Shown here: piece after piece, positions 52,180-61,388 of the stretch
Layout of the letters: each line of letters begins with the position of its first letter
Numbering within the stretch: position 1 is the stretch's first letter
Assembly: GCF_052078665.1 (NCBI RefSeq)
Contig: NZ_JBQJIK010000028.1
Span: forward strand, 1 to 64,000
Reading direction: 5' to 3'
Length of the DNA: 64,000 bases
From: Inquilinus sp052078665
Lineage (GTDB): Bacteria > Pseudomonadota > Alphaproteobacteria > DSM-16000 > Inquilinaceae
Made by a program: the position numbers and the translations under genes
Notes under the pieces: model-generated
Databases searched by the model: none
Told to the model about the DNA's origin: nothing
What the model saw: only the letters and a program-made list of their open reading frames with translations

Positions 52180-52950
52180 ATGTCCCCGCCGGAACGCCGC
52201 CTGACCGCCATCCTTTGCGCCGACGTGGTCGGCTATTCCCGGCTGGTCGGGCGCGACGAGACCGGCACGCTGGCCCGGCTCGACCAGGCCCGCGGGATCC
52301 TGCGGACGGCGATCGAAGGGCAGGGCGGCCGCGTCTTCAACCTGGCGGGCGACGGGCTGCTGGCCGAGTTCCCCAGCGCGCTCGCCGCGGTGCAGGCCGC
52401 GATCGCGGCCCAGGACAGGCTCGGCGTCTGGGCCTCGGACCAGCCCGAGGACGACCGCATGCGCCTGCGCATCGGGGTTAATCTCGGCGACGTCGTGGTC
52501 AGCGGCGACGACCTGCTGGGCGACGGCGTCAACGTCGCAGCGCGGCTGCAGGAGGTCGCGGTGCCGGGCGGCATCTGCCTGTCCGGCGCGGTCTATGAGC
52601 AGGTCCGCAGCAAGATCGAGATCGGCTTTGCCGATCTCGGTCCGCGGTCGATGAAGAACATCGCCGACCCGGTGCGGGTCTATGCGCTGCGGATCGGGCC
52701 GGATGCGCACCGGGTGGAGGCGGCTTCGCCTTCGGCCGCGGCGCCGGGTCGATACTCGCCCTTCGAGAGCCTCCGCCGCCGGGTCCTGGGCGCGCTCGTC
52801 GTCGTCGCCGTGCTGCTGGTCATCAACCTGATGACCAACCCCTACGACCTCTGGGTCCAGTGGCCGGCGCTCGGGCTCGGCATCGCGGTGCTCATGCCGG
52901 TCATCCGCCACCTGCTCTGGGGCCGGCCGCTCGACGCCGACGGCAAGTAG
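52180..52950 (+). CDS. class III adenylate cyclase fused to a 2TM domain
   Basis: A 256-residue membrane cyclase. The catalytic domain takes residues 1-175: metal aspartates D15 (LCADVVGYSRL) and D58 (LAGDGLLAEF), then RLRIGVNLGDVVVSGDDL and the GDGVNVAARLQE helix. After a short linker, residues about 195-250 form two helices with the pattern of the 2TM domain (SLRRRVLGALVVVAVLLVIN, NPYDLWVQWPALGLGIAV), more often seen fused to LytTR or kinase domains. It would make cAMP at the membrane. Confidence 0.85.
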   Translation: MSPPERRLTAILCADVVGYSRLVGRDETGTLARLDQARGILRTAIEGQGGRVFNLAGDGLLAEFPSALAAVQAAIAAQDRLGVWASDQPEDDRMRLRIGVNLGDVVVSGDDLLGDGVNVAARLQEVAVPGGICLSGAVYEQVRSKIEIGFADLGPRSMKNIADPVRVYALRIGPDAHRVEAASPSAAAPGRYSPFESLRRRVLGALVVVAVLLVINLMTNPYDLWVQWPALGLGIAVLMPVIRHLLWGRPLDADGK

Positions 52951-52956
52951 CAGACC

Positions 52957-53751
52957 TCAAGCCAGCAGCAAGGCGTCGTCGTCGAGCTGCTCGCCGCGGA
53001 CCTTGCTGAACAGCTTCAGCAGGTCCGGCACGTCCAGGCCGCTGCGGTCGTCATTGGCGACGTCGAAGGCGATCCGGCCCTCATGCAGCATCACCGTGCG
53101 GCTGCCGTGGTCGAGGGCGTGGCGCATCGAATGGGTCACCATCAGCGCCGTCAGCCGCTGCTCCTCGATGATCTGGCAGGTGAGCCGCAGCACGAAATCC
53201 GCGGTGCGGGGGTCGAGCGCCGCGGTGTGCTCGTCCAGCAGCAGGATCTTCATCCCGGCCAGCGTCGCCATCAGCAGGCTGACCGCCTGGCGCTGGCCGC
53301 CGGACAACAGGCCCATGGAATCGCCCAGCCGGTTCTCCAGCCCCAGCCCCAGCACCGCCAGCTTGTCGCGGAACACCGCGCGGCGCGGCCCGTCGAGCGA
53401 GGCGGCGAGGCCGCGGGCCCGGCCGCGGGCATGGGCCAGGGCCATGTTCTCCTCGATCGACAGGGCCTCGCAGGTGCCGGCCATCGGGTCCTGGAACACC
53501 CGGGCGACCAAGCCGGCCCGCTTCGGCGCCGGCCAGCGGGTGACGTCGACGCCGTCGATCTCGACCCGGCCGCGCTCCGCCGGCGCGTCACCGCTCAGCA
53601 CGTTCAAGAGGGTCGACTTGCCGGCGCCGTTCGAGCCGATGACGGTGAGGAACTCGCCGGTCGGAATGGTCAGGTCGAGGCCGCGCAGGGCGCGGTTCTC
53701 AAGCGGCGTGCCGCGGCCGAAGGTGACGTGAACGTCCTGGACCTTGATCAT
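52957..53751 (-). CDS. ABC transporter ATP-binding protein (TrpZ-like)
   Basis: A 264-residue ATPase. Walker A is GSNGAGKST, the signature is LLSGGQRQAV, Walker B is ILLLDEHTAALD and the switch histidine is VTHSMRHAL. DEHTAALD with this permease type is the mark of the TrpXYZ/DUF534-linked importers. It starts one base after the permease stop, so the two are coupled. Confidence 0.9.
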   Translation of the reverse strand: MIKVQDVHVTFGRGTPLENRALRGLDLTIPTGEFLTVIGSNGAGKSTLLNVLSGDAPAERGRVEIDGVDVTRWPAPKRAGLVARVFQDPMAGTCEALSIEENMALAHARGRARGLAASLDGPRRAVFRDKLAVLGLGLENRLGDSMGLLSGGQRQAVSLLMATLAGMKILLLDEHTAALDPRTADFVLRLTCQIIEEQRLTALMVTHSMRHALDHGSRTVMLHEGRIAFDVANDDRSGLDVPDLLKLFSKVRGEQLDDDALLLA

Positions 53752-53752
53752 C

Positions 53753-54673
53753 TCAGGCGCTCCGCCGGAACAGGGTCTTCAAGGGATTGCGGACGCCCGG
53801 CAGCATCAGTGCGATGCCGACCAGCACGGCGGTCACCAGGTTGAGGTCCGAGGATTGCAGCCCGAGCCAGCTGGTGTTCAGCGCCAGCGCGATGGCGATG
53901 CGGTACAGGACGGCGCCGACCACGCAGGCCAGCAGCATCAGCACGATCGAGCGGGTGCGGAAGATGGTCTCGCCCAGGATCACCGCGGCGAGGCCGCTGA
54001 CGATGGTGCCGGTGCCGACGGTGACGTCGGCGAAGCCGGCGGTCTGGGCGAACAGGGCGCCGGCCAGCGCCACCAGCGCGTTCGACAGCGCCATGCCGAC
54101 ATAGATGTGCAGCTTGGTCGAGATACCCTGCGCCCGCGCCATCCGCGGGTTGGCGCCGGTGGCGCGCATGGCCAGGCCGAATTCCGAGGTCAGGAAGCGG
54201 CCGAGGGCGAGGCCGACGATCAGCACGATGATGGCCAGCACCACCACCTTCAGCGTCGCCCGAGCGGGCAAGCCGAGGCCTTCGATCACCGGCGACAGCC
54301 AGGCGAACAGGCCGATCACCGTGTCCTGGTTGATCAGGGCGACGTTCGGCTTGCCCATGATGCGCAGGTTGATCGAGAACAGCGCGATCATGGTCAGGAT
54401 GCTGGCCAGGAGGTGCAGGATGCCGAAGCGGACGTGGAGCCAGGCGGTGACGAGGCCGGCCAAGGCACCCGCCGCGACCCCGACCAGCGTCGCCGGCACC
54501 GGGTCGAGGCCGGCGACGATCAGGGTGGCGGTGGTGGCGGCCCCCAGCGGGAAGCTGCCGTCGACGGTCAGATCGGGAAAGTTCAGCACCCGGAAGGACA
54601 GGAACACCCCGAGCGCGACGAGGGCAAAGATCAGCCCGATTTCGATCGCGCCGAGAAAGGCGAACAGACTCAT
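53753..54673 (-). CDS. ABC transporter permease (TrpY-like)
   Basis: A 306-residue permease of the branched-chain-type importer family: EIGLIFALVALGVFLSFRVLNFPDLTVDGSF at the start split over the first helices, FGLAMRATGANPRMARAQGI as the coupling loop, and ALAGALFAQTAGFADVTVG. It works with the ATPase and binding protein beside it. The start at 54673 follows AGGA; an open frame upstream to 55237 is not coding. Confidence 0.9.
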   Translation of the reverse strand: MSLFAFLGAIEIGLIFALVALGVFLSFRVLNFPDLTVDGSFPLGAATTATLIVAGLDPVPATLVGVAAGALAGLVTAWLHVRFGILHLLASILTMIALFSINLRIMGKPNVALINQDTVIGLFAWLSPVIEGLGLPARATLKVVVLAIIVLIVGLALGRFLTSEFGLAMRATGANPRMARAQGISTKLHIYVGMALSNALVALAGALFAQTAGFADVTVGTGTIVSGLAAVILGETIFRTRSIVLMLLACVVGAVLYRIAIALALNTSWLGLQSSDLNLVTAVLVGIALMLPGVRNPLKTLFRRSA

Positions 54674-54786
54674 CAACACGTCCTGCGGGGCGGCCGGCGG
54701 CGGCCGCGGAAACGAGAAGGTCCCGATATACGGGCTCCGTCCGGATCTGTCATGTCCGGACGGCCGCATCGGGGCGCATGACCGAA

Positions 54787-54813
54787 AGCCCCCCTCCCGA
54801 GGGCGGGAGAGGG
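54787..54813 (-). terminator. hairpin between binding-protein and permease genes
   Basis: AGCCCCCCTCCCG and CGGGAGAGGGGGCT-like arms pair around a short loop, 13 bp after the binding-protein stop. There is no U-tract, so it probably serves as a partial terminator or mRNA stabiliser that keeps binding-protein mRNA more abundant. Confidence 0.55.
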
Positions 54814-54825
54814 GGCTCCGGACGC

Positions 54826-55791
54826 TTACTCGATCACCTTCTTGGCGCGGCTCAGCACCGCTTGCGGGACGGTGACGCCCATCGCCGCGGCCGATTTCGT
54901 GTTCACGAACAGGTCGGTGCCGCTGGCGTTCTTGACCGCGATGTCGCCGGGCTTCTCGCCCTTCAGCACCCGGGCCACGACCGCGCCGGTCTGGCGGCCG
55001 ACCTCGAAATAGTCGAAGCCGACCGAGGCGATGGCGCCGCGAACGACGCTGTCGGTGTCGCCGGAGAACACCGGGATCTTGTTCTCGGTGCCGACCGCGA
55101 TCACGGCCTCGAGCGCCGAGACCACGGTGTTGTCGGTCGGGACGTAGATCACGTCGACCTTGCCGACCAGGCTCTGCGCCGCGCCCTGGACGTCGGCCGA
55201 CTTGGCCGCGGCGGCGGTGACGATCTCGACCTTCCACTCCGGCGCCATCTCCTGCAGCGCCGAGATCAGCGCCGCCGCATTGGCCTCGCCCGGGTTGTAG
55301 GGCACGCCGATGGTCTTCACCGTCGGCACGATCTCCTTGATCAGGTTCAGGTGGTCGGCCAGCGGCGACAGGTCGGAGATGCCGGTGACGTTGCCGCCCG
55401 GATGCTCCAGGTTCTTCACCAGTTGGGCGCCCATCGGGTCGGTGACCGCGGTGAACACCACCGGGATGTCCTGGGTCGCCGCGACCACGGCCTGGGCCGA
55501 GGGGGTGGCGATCGGCACGATCACATTCGGATTCTCGCCGATGAATTTCTGGGCGATCTGGGCCGCCGTGGCCGGGTTGCCCTGGGCCGATTCATACTGG
55601 AAGACGAGGTTGTCGCCGTCCTTGTAGCCGGCTTCCTCCAGCGCCTTCTTGACGCCGTCGCGCGCGGCGTCGAGGGCCGGGTGCTCGACGATCGCGGTGA
55701 CGGCGACCGTGACCTTGTCGGCAGCGACGGCCGCCGAGGACAGCAGCGCCAGCGCCGCGCCCGCCGCCAATGCCAAACGGCTGATATGCAT
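54826..55791 (-). CDS. ABC transporter substrate-binding protein (TrpX-like, DUF534)
   Basis: A 321-residue periplasmic binding protein with a Sec signal peptide (ending SSAAVAAD). The family features are AIVEHPALDAARDGVKKALEE, NVIVPIATPSAQAVV, FTAVTDPMGAQLVKNLEHPG and YVPTDNTVVSALEAV. TrpX proteins bind tryptophan or tyrosine; other members have unknown ligands. A six-G run six bases upstream favours ATG 55791 over ATG 55797. Confidence 0.9.
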   Translation of the reverse strand: MHISRLALAAGAALALLSSAAVAADKVTVAVTAIVEHPALDAARDGVKKALEEAGYKDGDNLVFQYESAQGNPATAAQIAQKFIGENPNVIVPIATPSAQAVVAATQDIPVVFTAVTDPMGAQLVKNLEHPGGNVTGISDLSPLADHLNLIKEIVPTVKTIGVPYNPGEANAAALISALQEMAPEWKVEIVTAAAAKSADVQGAAQSLVGKVDVIYVPTDNTVVSALEAVIAVGTENKIPVFSGDTDSVVRGAIASVGFDYFEVGRQTGAVVARVLKGEKPGDIAVKNASGTDLFVNTKSAAAMGVTVPQAVLSRAKKVIE

Positions 55792-55927
55792 GAACATCCC
55801 CCCGTGTTTGGTGCCCCGGCTGACGTCGCCGGGCGTCTGTTGCGCATTAGCGCAGGCGGCCGGGGACCCGTCAAGGAACCGCCGCCCGCCTGCGTTTTGT
55901 CGGAGTTTTTGCCGTCGTCTCGGCGGC

Positions 55928-57430
55928 TTAACCGAGGTCGAAGACGATGCCCTGGGCCAGCGGCAGCTCGCGGCTGTAGTTCACCGTCGCGGTCTGCCGG
56001 CGCATATAGGCCTTCCAGGCGTCGGAGCCGCTCTCGCGCCCGCCGCCGGTCTCCTTCTCGCCGCCGAAGGCGCCGCCGATCTCGGCGCCCGAGGTGCCGA
56101 TGTTGACATTGGCGATGCCGCAGTCGCTGCCCGCCGCCGACAGGAAGGTCTCGGCCTCGCGCACATCGGTGGTGAAGATGCAGGAGGACAGGCCCTGCGG
56201 CACGTCGTTGTGCTGCATCAGCGCCTGGCCGAACTCCCGGTACTTCATGACGTAGAGGATCGGCGCGAAGGTCTCGTGCTTGACGATGTCGCTCTGCGCC
56301 GGCATCTCGGCGATCGCCGGGCTGACATAGTAGCCGGCCTGCGGCACGCCGACCGTGACCCGCGCGCCGCCGGTGACGGTGCCGCCCTGGTCGCGCGCAG
56401 CGGCCAGCGCCTTCTGCATTCCGTCGAAGGCCGCCTGGTCGATCAGCGGCCCGACCAGCGTGCCCTGCTCCAGCGGGCTGCCGATGCGGACGGCGCCATA
56501 GGCCTGCTTCAGCGCCGGCAGCAGCTTGTCATAGACGCTGTCATGCACGAACAGGCGGCGCAGCGAGGTGCAGCGCTGGCCGGCGGTGCCGACGGCGCCG
56601 AACAGGATGGCCCGGACCGCCATATCGAGATCGGCCGACGGGCAGACGATCATGGCGTTGTTGCCGCCGAGCTCCAGCAGCGAGCGGCCCAGGCGCTGCG
56701 CGACGCGCGGACCGACCTGGCGGCCCATGCGGGTCGACCCGGTGGCCGAGATCAGCGGCACCTTCGGGCTGTCGACCAGCGTCTCGCCGATCTCGCGGCC
56801 GCCGATCAGGATCTCGGCCAGGCCGTCCGGCACGCCGCCGAAACGCTCGGCCGCCTTGCGGAAGATCGCCATGGTGGCGAGCGCGGTGACCGGGGTCTTC
56901 TCCGACGGCTTCCAGATCACCGGGTTGCCGCAGACGAAGGCCAGCGCCGCGTTCCAGGACCACACCGCGACCGGGAAGTTGAAGGCGGAGATGACGCCGA
57001 CCGGGCCCAGCGGATGCCAGGTCTCGGCCATGCGGTGGCCCGGCCGCTCCGACGCGATGGTCAGGCCGTAGAGCTGGCGGGAGAGGCCGACCGCGAAGTC
57101 GCAGATGTCGATCATCTCCTGCACTTCGCCCAGGCCTTCCTGGAGGATCTTGCCGGCCTCGATCGAGGCCAGCCGCCCCAGCTCGGCCTTGTGGGCGCGC
57201 AGCTCCTCGCCGAGCAGGCGCACCAGCTCGCCGCGGCGCGGGCCGGGCACAGTGCGCCAGTTCAGGAAGGCATTGGACGCGCGCTCGATCGCGGCGTCGG
57301 CATCTGCTTCGGTATGCTCGCGCAGGCGGGCGATCTCGGCGCCGTCGACCGGCGACCGGACGACCAGCGTGCCGCCGGTCAGGGCGTCGGGGTCCAGCCC
57401 GAGGCCGCGGATCAGATCGTGCAGCTCCAT
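55928..57430 (-). CDS. aldehyde dehydrogenase, ALDH7 (aminoadipic-semialdehyde) type
   Basis: A 500-residue NAD-dependent aldehyde dehydrogenase. The catalytic glutamate is in SLLELGGNNA and the cysteine in GTAGQRCTSLRRLF; the NAD fold reads GVISAFNFPVAVWSWNAALA. The ELGGNNA and GQRCTSLRR forms are those of ALDH7, which oxidises alpha-aminoadipic semialdehyde / piperideine-6-carboxylate in lysine breakdown. No lysine genes are adjacent. A frame open to 57508 is rejected in favour of ATG 57430. Confidence 0.9.
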   Translation of the reverse strand: MELHDLIRGLGLDPDALTGGTLVVRSPVDGAEIARLREHTEADADAAIERASNAFLNWRTVPGPRRGELVRLLGEELRAHKAELGRLASIEAGKILQEGLGEVQEMIDICDFAVGLSRQLYGLTIASERPGHRMAETWHPLGPVGVISAFNFPVAVWSWNAALAFVCGNPVIWKPSEKTPVTALATMAIFRKAAERFGGVPDGLAEILIGGREIGETLVDSPKVPLISATGSTRMGRQVGPRVAQRLGRSLLELGGNNAMIVCPSADLDMAVRAILFGAVGTAGQRCTSLRRLFVHDSVYDKLLPALKQAYGAVRIGSPLEQGTLVGPLIDQAAFDGMQKALAAARDQGGTVTGGARVTVGVPQAGYYVSPAIAEMPAQSDIVKHETFAPILYVMKYREFGQALMQHNDVPQGLSSCIFTTDVREAETFLSAAGSDCGIANVNIGTSGAEIGGAFGGEKETGGGRESGSDAWKAYMRRQTATVNYSRELPLAQGIVFDLG

Positions 57431-57544
57431 GAAACACAACTCCGGAGAACTTGAGCGCCGAAGGCGCTGATGGGCGGCATTCGTATCGTTGCGCGGTCCG
57501 CGGGGCAAGCGCAGCGGCGGCGGGTAGGGCTGGCGGGATGCACC

Positions 57545-57609
57545 ACCAAAAATGGTATTGCCTTTCCTATAAAATAGTATTTATGTTTTGTTCGTATCCT
57601 GAAAATGGT
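57545..57609. promoter_or_regulatory. AT-rich promoter region with repeated AAAATGGT
   Basis: AAAATGGT occurs at 57549-57556 and 57602-57609; the first is part of the dyad ACCA-AAAA-TGGT (57545-57556). Between them is the AT-rich run TATAAAATAGTATTTATG. This probably drives the haem-oxygenase-fold gene at 57618, but I cannot fix a -35/-10 pair. Confidence 0.4.
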
Positions 57610-57617
57610 GGTTCGGA

Positions 57618-58316
57618 ATGGGCGCGACATTCCTCGATGTGCTTCATGCCGAGGCGGTGGCCATGGTCGTTGCGGTGCGGCAGACCCGCAGCGCCCGCAG
57701 CCTGCTCGACGGCTCGGCCGGGATCGCGACCTATGCCAACACCCTGCGCGAGGCCTATCACTACCAGCACGCGCTGCAGCCGGCCCTGGCGCTGGCGGCG
57801 GAGCGGATGCTGGATCACGGCCGGCACATGCCGCTGGCGCTGGTGCTGCAGGAGAAGGCGAGGGAGGTGGCGGGGCTGGATCTCCGGGTTCTGGACGACC
57901 TCGAGGCGCTCGGCTTCAGCCGGGCGGATGTGGCCACCTCGGTGCCGGCGCCGCCGACCCAGGCCTGGATCGCCTGGTTCGGGTTCCTCGGCCGCAGCGA
58001 CCATCCTGCCGGCTTCCTCGGCATCGCCTATCTGCTCGAATACCTCGCCGCCACCTGTGCCGGGACGGCGGTCGACGGCCTGCTGCGGACGGCGCGGATC
58101 GCCGGCATCCGCCGGGCGCTCAGCTTCCTGCGCAACCGCGTCGAGGCGCGGGAGGGCCATGTGCGGACGCTGGCCACGGCCCTGCCGGCGCTCGACGATC
58201 CGGCGGAGATCGACGCGGTCCTGACCTCGGCCCGGGTGACCCGGACGCTCTATGCCGGCATGCTCCGCGCCGTCGACGGCATGTCGGCGATGCCGGCGCG
58301 CCGGGCGGTGGGCTGA
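57618..58316 (+). CDS. haem-oxygenase-fold (iron-containing redox enzyme-like) protein
   Basis: A 232-residue all-helical protein resembling the iron-containing redox enzyme / TENA-haem-oxygenase superfamily. Candidate metal ligands are E45 and H48 or H51 in REAYHYQHALQP, E141 in AYLLEYLAAT, and E179 with H181 in EAREGHVRTL. Diiron members oxidise small molecules in natural-product pathways. No thiamine genes are near. It is followed 78 bp later by a methyltransferase, a pairing that suggests a small-molecule pathway (inference). Confidence 0.68.
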   Translation: MGATFLDVLHAEAVAMVVAVRQTRSARSLLDGSAGIATYANTLREAYHYQHALQPALALAAERMLDHGRHMPLALVLQEKAREVAGLDLRVLDDLEALGFSRADVATSVPAPPTQAWIAWFGFLGRSDHPAGFLGIAYLLEYLAATCAGTAVDGLLRTARIAGIRRALSFLRNRVEAREGHVRTLATALPALDDPAEIDAVLTSARVTRTLYAGMLRAVDGMSAMPARRAVG

Positions 58317-58394
58317 TCCGGGGCGCGGTTGTCGGATCGCTGCAGCTTTTGGTAGAAGCCGTGGCCGACCAAGAGCGGGCGAGGGGAGGATCCG

Positions 58395-59204
58395 ATGCAC
58401 GAGGGCGTTGCGCTCAACCGGACGAACTGGGACGAGCGGGTGGCAGTGCATCTCCGCTCCGCCTTCTACAATGTCGACGGCTTCCGCCGCGGCGAGACCG
58501 ATCTCGGGCCGATCGAGGCGGCGGAGATCGGCGACATCGCCGGGCTGCGCCTGGCCCATCTGCAGTGCCATTTCGGCATGGACACGATGTACCTCGCCCG
58601 GCGCGGCGCGCGGGTCACCGGGCTCGACTTCTCCGCCAACGCGATCGCCGCCGCCCGCACTCTGGCGGCCGAGACCGGCAGCAGCGCCGAGTTCGTCGAA
58701 GGCGATCTCCATGACGCGCCGCGCCTGCTCGGCGAGGGCCTCTACGACCTGGTCTTCACCAGCTGGGGCACGATCATCTGGCTGCCCGACATCGTCCGCT
58801 GGGCGCAGGTGGTGGCGGCGCTGCTCAAGCCCGGCGGGCGGCTCTATTTCCTTGACGGCCATCCGGCGGCGCGGGCGCTGGACCAGGCCGGCGCGGACGC
58901 GCCGCTGGTGCCGAGCTACGCCTATTTCCGCGACGCGCCGATCGAGTTCGAGGGGCAGGGCAGCTACGCCGATCGCGACGCCGTCTTCACCCACACCCGC
59001 TCGGTCGAATGGGACCATCCGCTCGGTGCCGTCGTCGGCGCGCTGCTGGCGGCCGGGCTGCGGCTGACGGCGCTGCGCGAGCATGACGCCGCCGCCTGGC
59101 AGATGTGGCCGTGCCTGGTGCCGGGGGCGGACGGGTTGTGGCGGATGCCGGCGGACCGGCCGAACCTGCCGCTCAGCCTCACCATCGAGGCGGTGAAGGG
59201 CTGA
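58395..59204 (+). CDS. class I SAM-dependent methyltransferase
   Basis: A 269-residue methyltransferase with LAHLQCHFGMDTMYLARRG as SAM motif I (GxGxG replaced by CHFGMDT, as is usual in this family), VTGLDFSANAIAAA as motif II and LKPGGRLYFLDGHP further on. It starts after GAGGGGAGG. Probably co-transcribed with the haem-oxygenase-fold gene and convergent with minE. Confidence 0.85.
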   Translation: MHEGVALNRTNWDERVAVHLRSAFYNVDGFRRGETDLGPIEAAEIGDIAGLRLAHLQCHFGMDTMYLARRGARVTGLDFSANAIAAARTLAAETGSSAEFVEGDLHDAPRLLGEGLYDLVFTSWGTIIWLPDIVRWAQVVAALLKPGGRLYFLDGHPAARALDQAGADAPLVPSYAYFRDAPIEFEGQGSYADRDAVFTHTRSVEWDHPLGAVVGALLAAGLRLTALREHDAAAWQMWPCLVPGADGLWRMPADRPNLPLSLTIEAVKG

Positions 59205-59263
59205 GGCGTGCCGTTGATATGTCCCCGGGGCCTCCGCATCGCCCCGTGGGACAGGTCAGCGCG

Positions 59264-59542
59264 TCAGCCCCGCGCGGCGATCCGGGCAGGGCCTGCCGGG
59301 GTCGGGATCTCGATGTCGACCTCCAGTGTCGACACGGAACTGCCGCGGTCGAGCTTGACCTGCACCTTCTCGCGGTCGATCTCGATGTGCTTGGCGATCA
59401 CCGCCAGGATCTCCTCCTGCAGGATCGCCACCAGGTCGGAGCGTCCGCCGATCACCGACCGCTCATGCGCCAGCAGGATCTGCAGCCGCTCCCGCGCCAC
59501 CGGGGCGGAGTTGCGCTTGGTGAAGAAGCTGAACAGGCTCAT
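59264..59542 (-). CDS. minE: cell division topological specificity factor MinE
   Basis: A 92-residue MinE. It keeps the amphipathic N-terminus (MSLFSFFTKRNSAPVARERL), the MinD-contact helix RLQILLAHERSVIGGRSDL and the C-terminal dimer domain. It stimulates MinD ATPase and drives its release from the membrane. ATG overlaps the minD TGA by four bases. Confidence 0.95.
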   Translation of the reverse strand: MSLFSFFTKRNSAPVARERLQILLAHERSVIGGRSDLVAILQEEILAVIAKHIEIDREKVQVKLDRGSSVSTLEVDIEIPTPAGPARIAARG

Positions 59543-60354
59543 GCGACCCTCCGGCCGAACAGCTTGGCGAAGATCCCCTTCTTGTCGCTCGGCACCGTCA
59601 TCTCGAGGATCTCGCCCTTCAGGCGCTTCGCCGCATCCATATAGGCCCGGGCCGGGGCGCTCAGCGGGGCGTTGAGGGTGACCGGCGCGCCCATGTTCGA
59701 AGCCCGCAGCACCTCCTCGCTCTCCGGGATGATGCCGAGCAGCGGGATCGACAGGATCTCCAGCACATCCTCGGTCTTCAGCATCTCGCCGCGCTCGGCC
59801 CGCACCGGGTCGTAGCGGGTCAGCAGCAGGTGCTTCTCGACCCGCTCGCCCCTCTCGGCTCGCTCGGTCTTGGAATCGAGCAGACCGATGATCCGGTCGG
59901 AATCGCGGACTGAGGAGACCTCGGGGTTGGTCACCACCACCGCCATGTCGGCATGGCGCATCGCCAGCACGGCGCCCTTCTCGATGCCGGCCGGGCTGTC
60001 GCAGATCACCCAGTCGAACTTCTCCTTCAGTTCGCCGATGACGCGCGACACGCCCTCCATGGTCAGGGCGTCCTTGTCTCGGGTCTGCGACGCCGCCAGC
60101 AGCGACAGGGTGTCGATGCGCTTGTCGCGGATCAGCGCCTGCGGCAGCTTGGCGTCGCCCTGGACGACGTTGATCAGGTCGTACACGACCCGCCGCTCCG
60201 ACCCCATCACCAGGTCCAGGTTGCGCAGGCCGACGTCGAAGTCGACCACCACGACATTCTGCCCGCTCTGGGCCAAGGCCGCGCCCAGCGCCGCGGTGGA
60301 GGTCGTCTTGCCGACCCCGCCTTTTCCGGATGTCACGACCAAGACCTTGGCCAT
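59539..60354 (-). CDS. minD: septum site-determining ATPase MinD
   Basis: A 271-residue ParA/MinD ATPase with the deviant Walker A KGGVGKTTSTAALG, Walker B VVDFDVGLRNLDLVMGSE, switch DSPAGIE and a C-terminal membrane-targeting helix (KKGIFAKLFGRRVA). It recruits MinC and oscillates with MinE to keep the division ring at mid-cell. Confidence 0.96.
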   Translation of the reverse strand: MAKVLVVTSGKGGVGKTTSTAALGAALAQSGQNVVVVDFDVGLRNLDLVMGSERRVVYDLINVVQGDAKLPQALIRDKRIDTLSLLAASQTRDKDALTMEGVSRVIGELKEKFDWVICDSPAGIEKGAVLAMRHADMAVVVTNPEVSSVRDSDRIIGLLDSKTERAERGERVEKHLLLTRYDPVRAERGEMLKTEDVLEILSIPLLGIIPESEEVLRASNMGAPVTLNAPLSAPARAYMDAAKRLKGEILEMTVPSDKKGIFAKLFGRRVA

Positions 60355-60377
60355 ACTTGCCGCTCTCCTCTTTTGTC

Positions 60378-61094
60378 TCAGTCCAGGGCCGCCAGAACCA
60401 TGGCGTCGCCGTCCAGCCAAGCCTGCACCGCCCTGCCGCGCAGCTTCGGCTCCATGTCGTCCGCGGTCTTGTAGAGACCGTCGATGGCCAGCAGCTCGGC
60501 CTCCAGCTTGCGGCAGAAGATCCGGGCGCGGCCGTTGCCGGAGGAGCCCGCGATCGCCCGGCCGCGCAGCGTGCCGTACACGTGGATCGACCCGCCGGCG
60601 ATGATCTCGGCGCCCGAGGCGACCGACCCCACGACCGTGACGTCGCCCTCCGGGAAGATCACCGACTGGCCGGAGCGCACCGGCCGGTCCAGCAGCAGCG
60701 ACGCGGCGGGCCGCGCCTCGGCCGACGGCGCCACGGCCTGGGCGCCGTCCGGCACCTCGATCAGCCCGGCGGGGCGGCTGCCGGTCATCAGCGGCGGCAG
60801 GCCCCAGGCCTCGGAGCCGAGCCAGGCCGGGTCGGCGCCTTCGATCCCGATCAGGCGGATGTCGCGCCGCTGCAGGTCCTCGATCAGCGCCGCCAGGTCC
60901 TGCTTGCGCATCGGCAGGGCCGACAGGTCGACCACCACCGGGCGGCCCTGGAAGAACGCCGGCGAGCGCTGGATCTGGGCGTCGAGCTCGGTGAGCCAGT
61001 CGGTGATCGGCGGTTCCGGCGCCAGGACGAGCGCCATGAAGGAGCGACCACGGAAGCGGATGGCGGGGCGGGTGGTGCGGGCTGCTGTTGTCAC
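60378..61094 (-). CDS. minC: septum site-determining protein MinC
   Basis: A 238-residue FtsZ inhibitor. The N-terminal domain begins PAIRFRGRSFMALVLAP and the C-terminal beta-helix carries VRSGQSVIFPEGDVTVVGSV and GGSIHVYGTLRGRAIAGS. GTG 61094 is chosen because the conserved domain starts just after it; a TTG at 61133 is in frame. First gene of minCDE, 23 bp before minD. Confidence 0.93.
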   Translation of the reverse strand: MTTAARTTRPAIRFRGRSFMALVLAPEPPITDWLTELDAQIQRSPAFFQGRPVVVDLSALPMRKQDLAALIEDLQRRDIRLIGIEGADPAWLGSEAWGLPPLMTGSRPAGLIEVPDGAQAVAPSAEARPAASLLLDRPVRSGQSVIFPEGDVTVVGSVASGAEIIAGGSIHVYGTLRGRAIAGSSGNGRARIFCRKLEAELLAIDGLYKTADDMEPKLRGRAVQAWLDGDAMVLAALD

Positions 61095-61388
61095 GGTCAG
61101 GGGCGTAGCCGGGCGCGATCCGGCCGTCAACAAAGGGGTTCGCGACCATTCAACCCGGTTCGATCCGGATATGCAACAGGTTGTGGTTCCCAGCGGCCTC
61201 AGCCGCCATGTGTTGTGTCGTGGTCGCTTCTATCCCGCCCGGTTTGCAAAGCTTTCACCGCCCGGGCCGTCGGCGGAGTCGCCTCGCCGAGTCCCGGCGC
61301 GGAGATCCTCGGGAGACAGCAAACGAGCGGGAGCGCCGGGCGACTCGGAGCTGACGGGCGATGTGTCGGCCGCAATCGCGGCGGACGA
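61095..61388. other. intergenic region upstream of minCDE
   Basis: A 294-bp gap between minC and the RluA-type gene on the same strand. It should contain the min promoter, but I see no convincing -35/-10 pair, no coding frame and no RNA motif. Confidence 0.4.
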
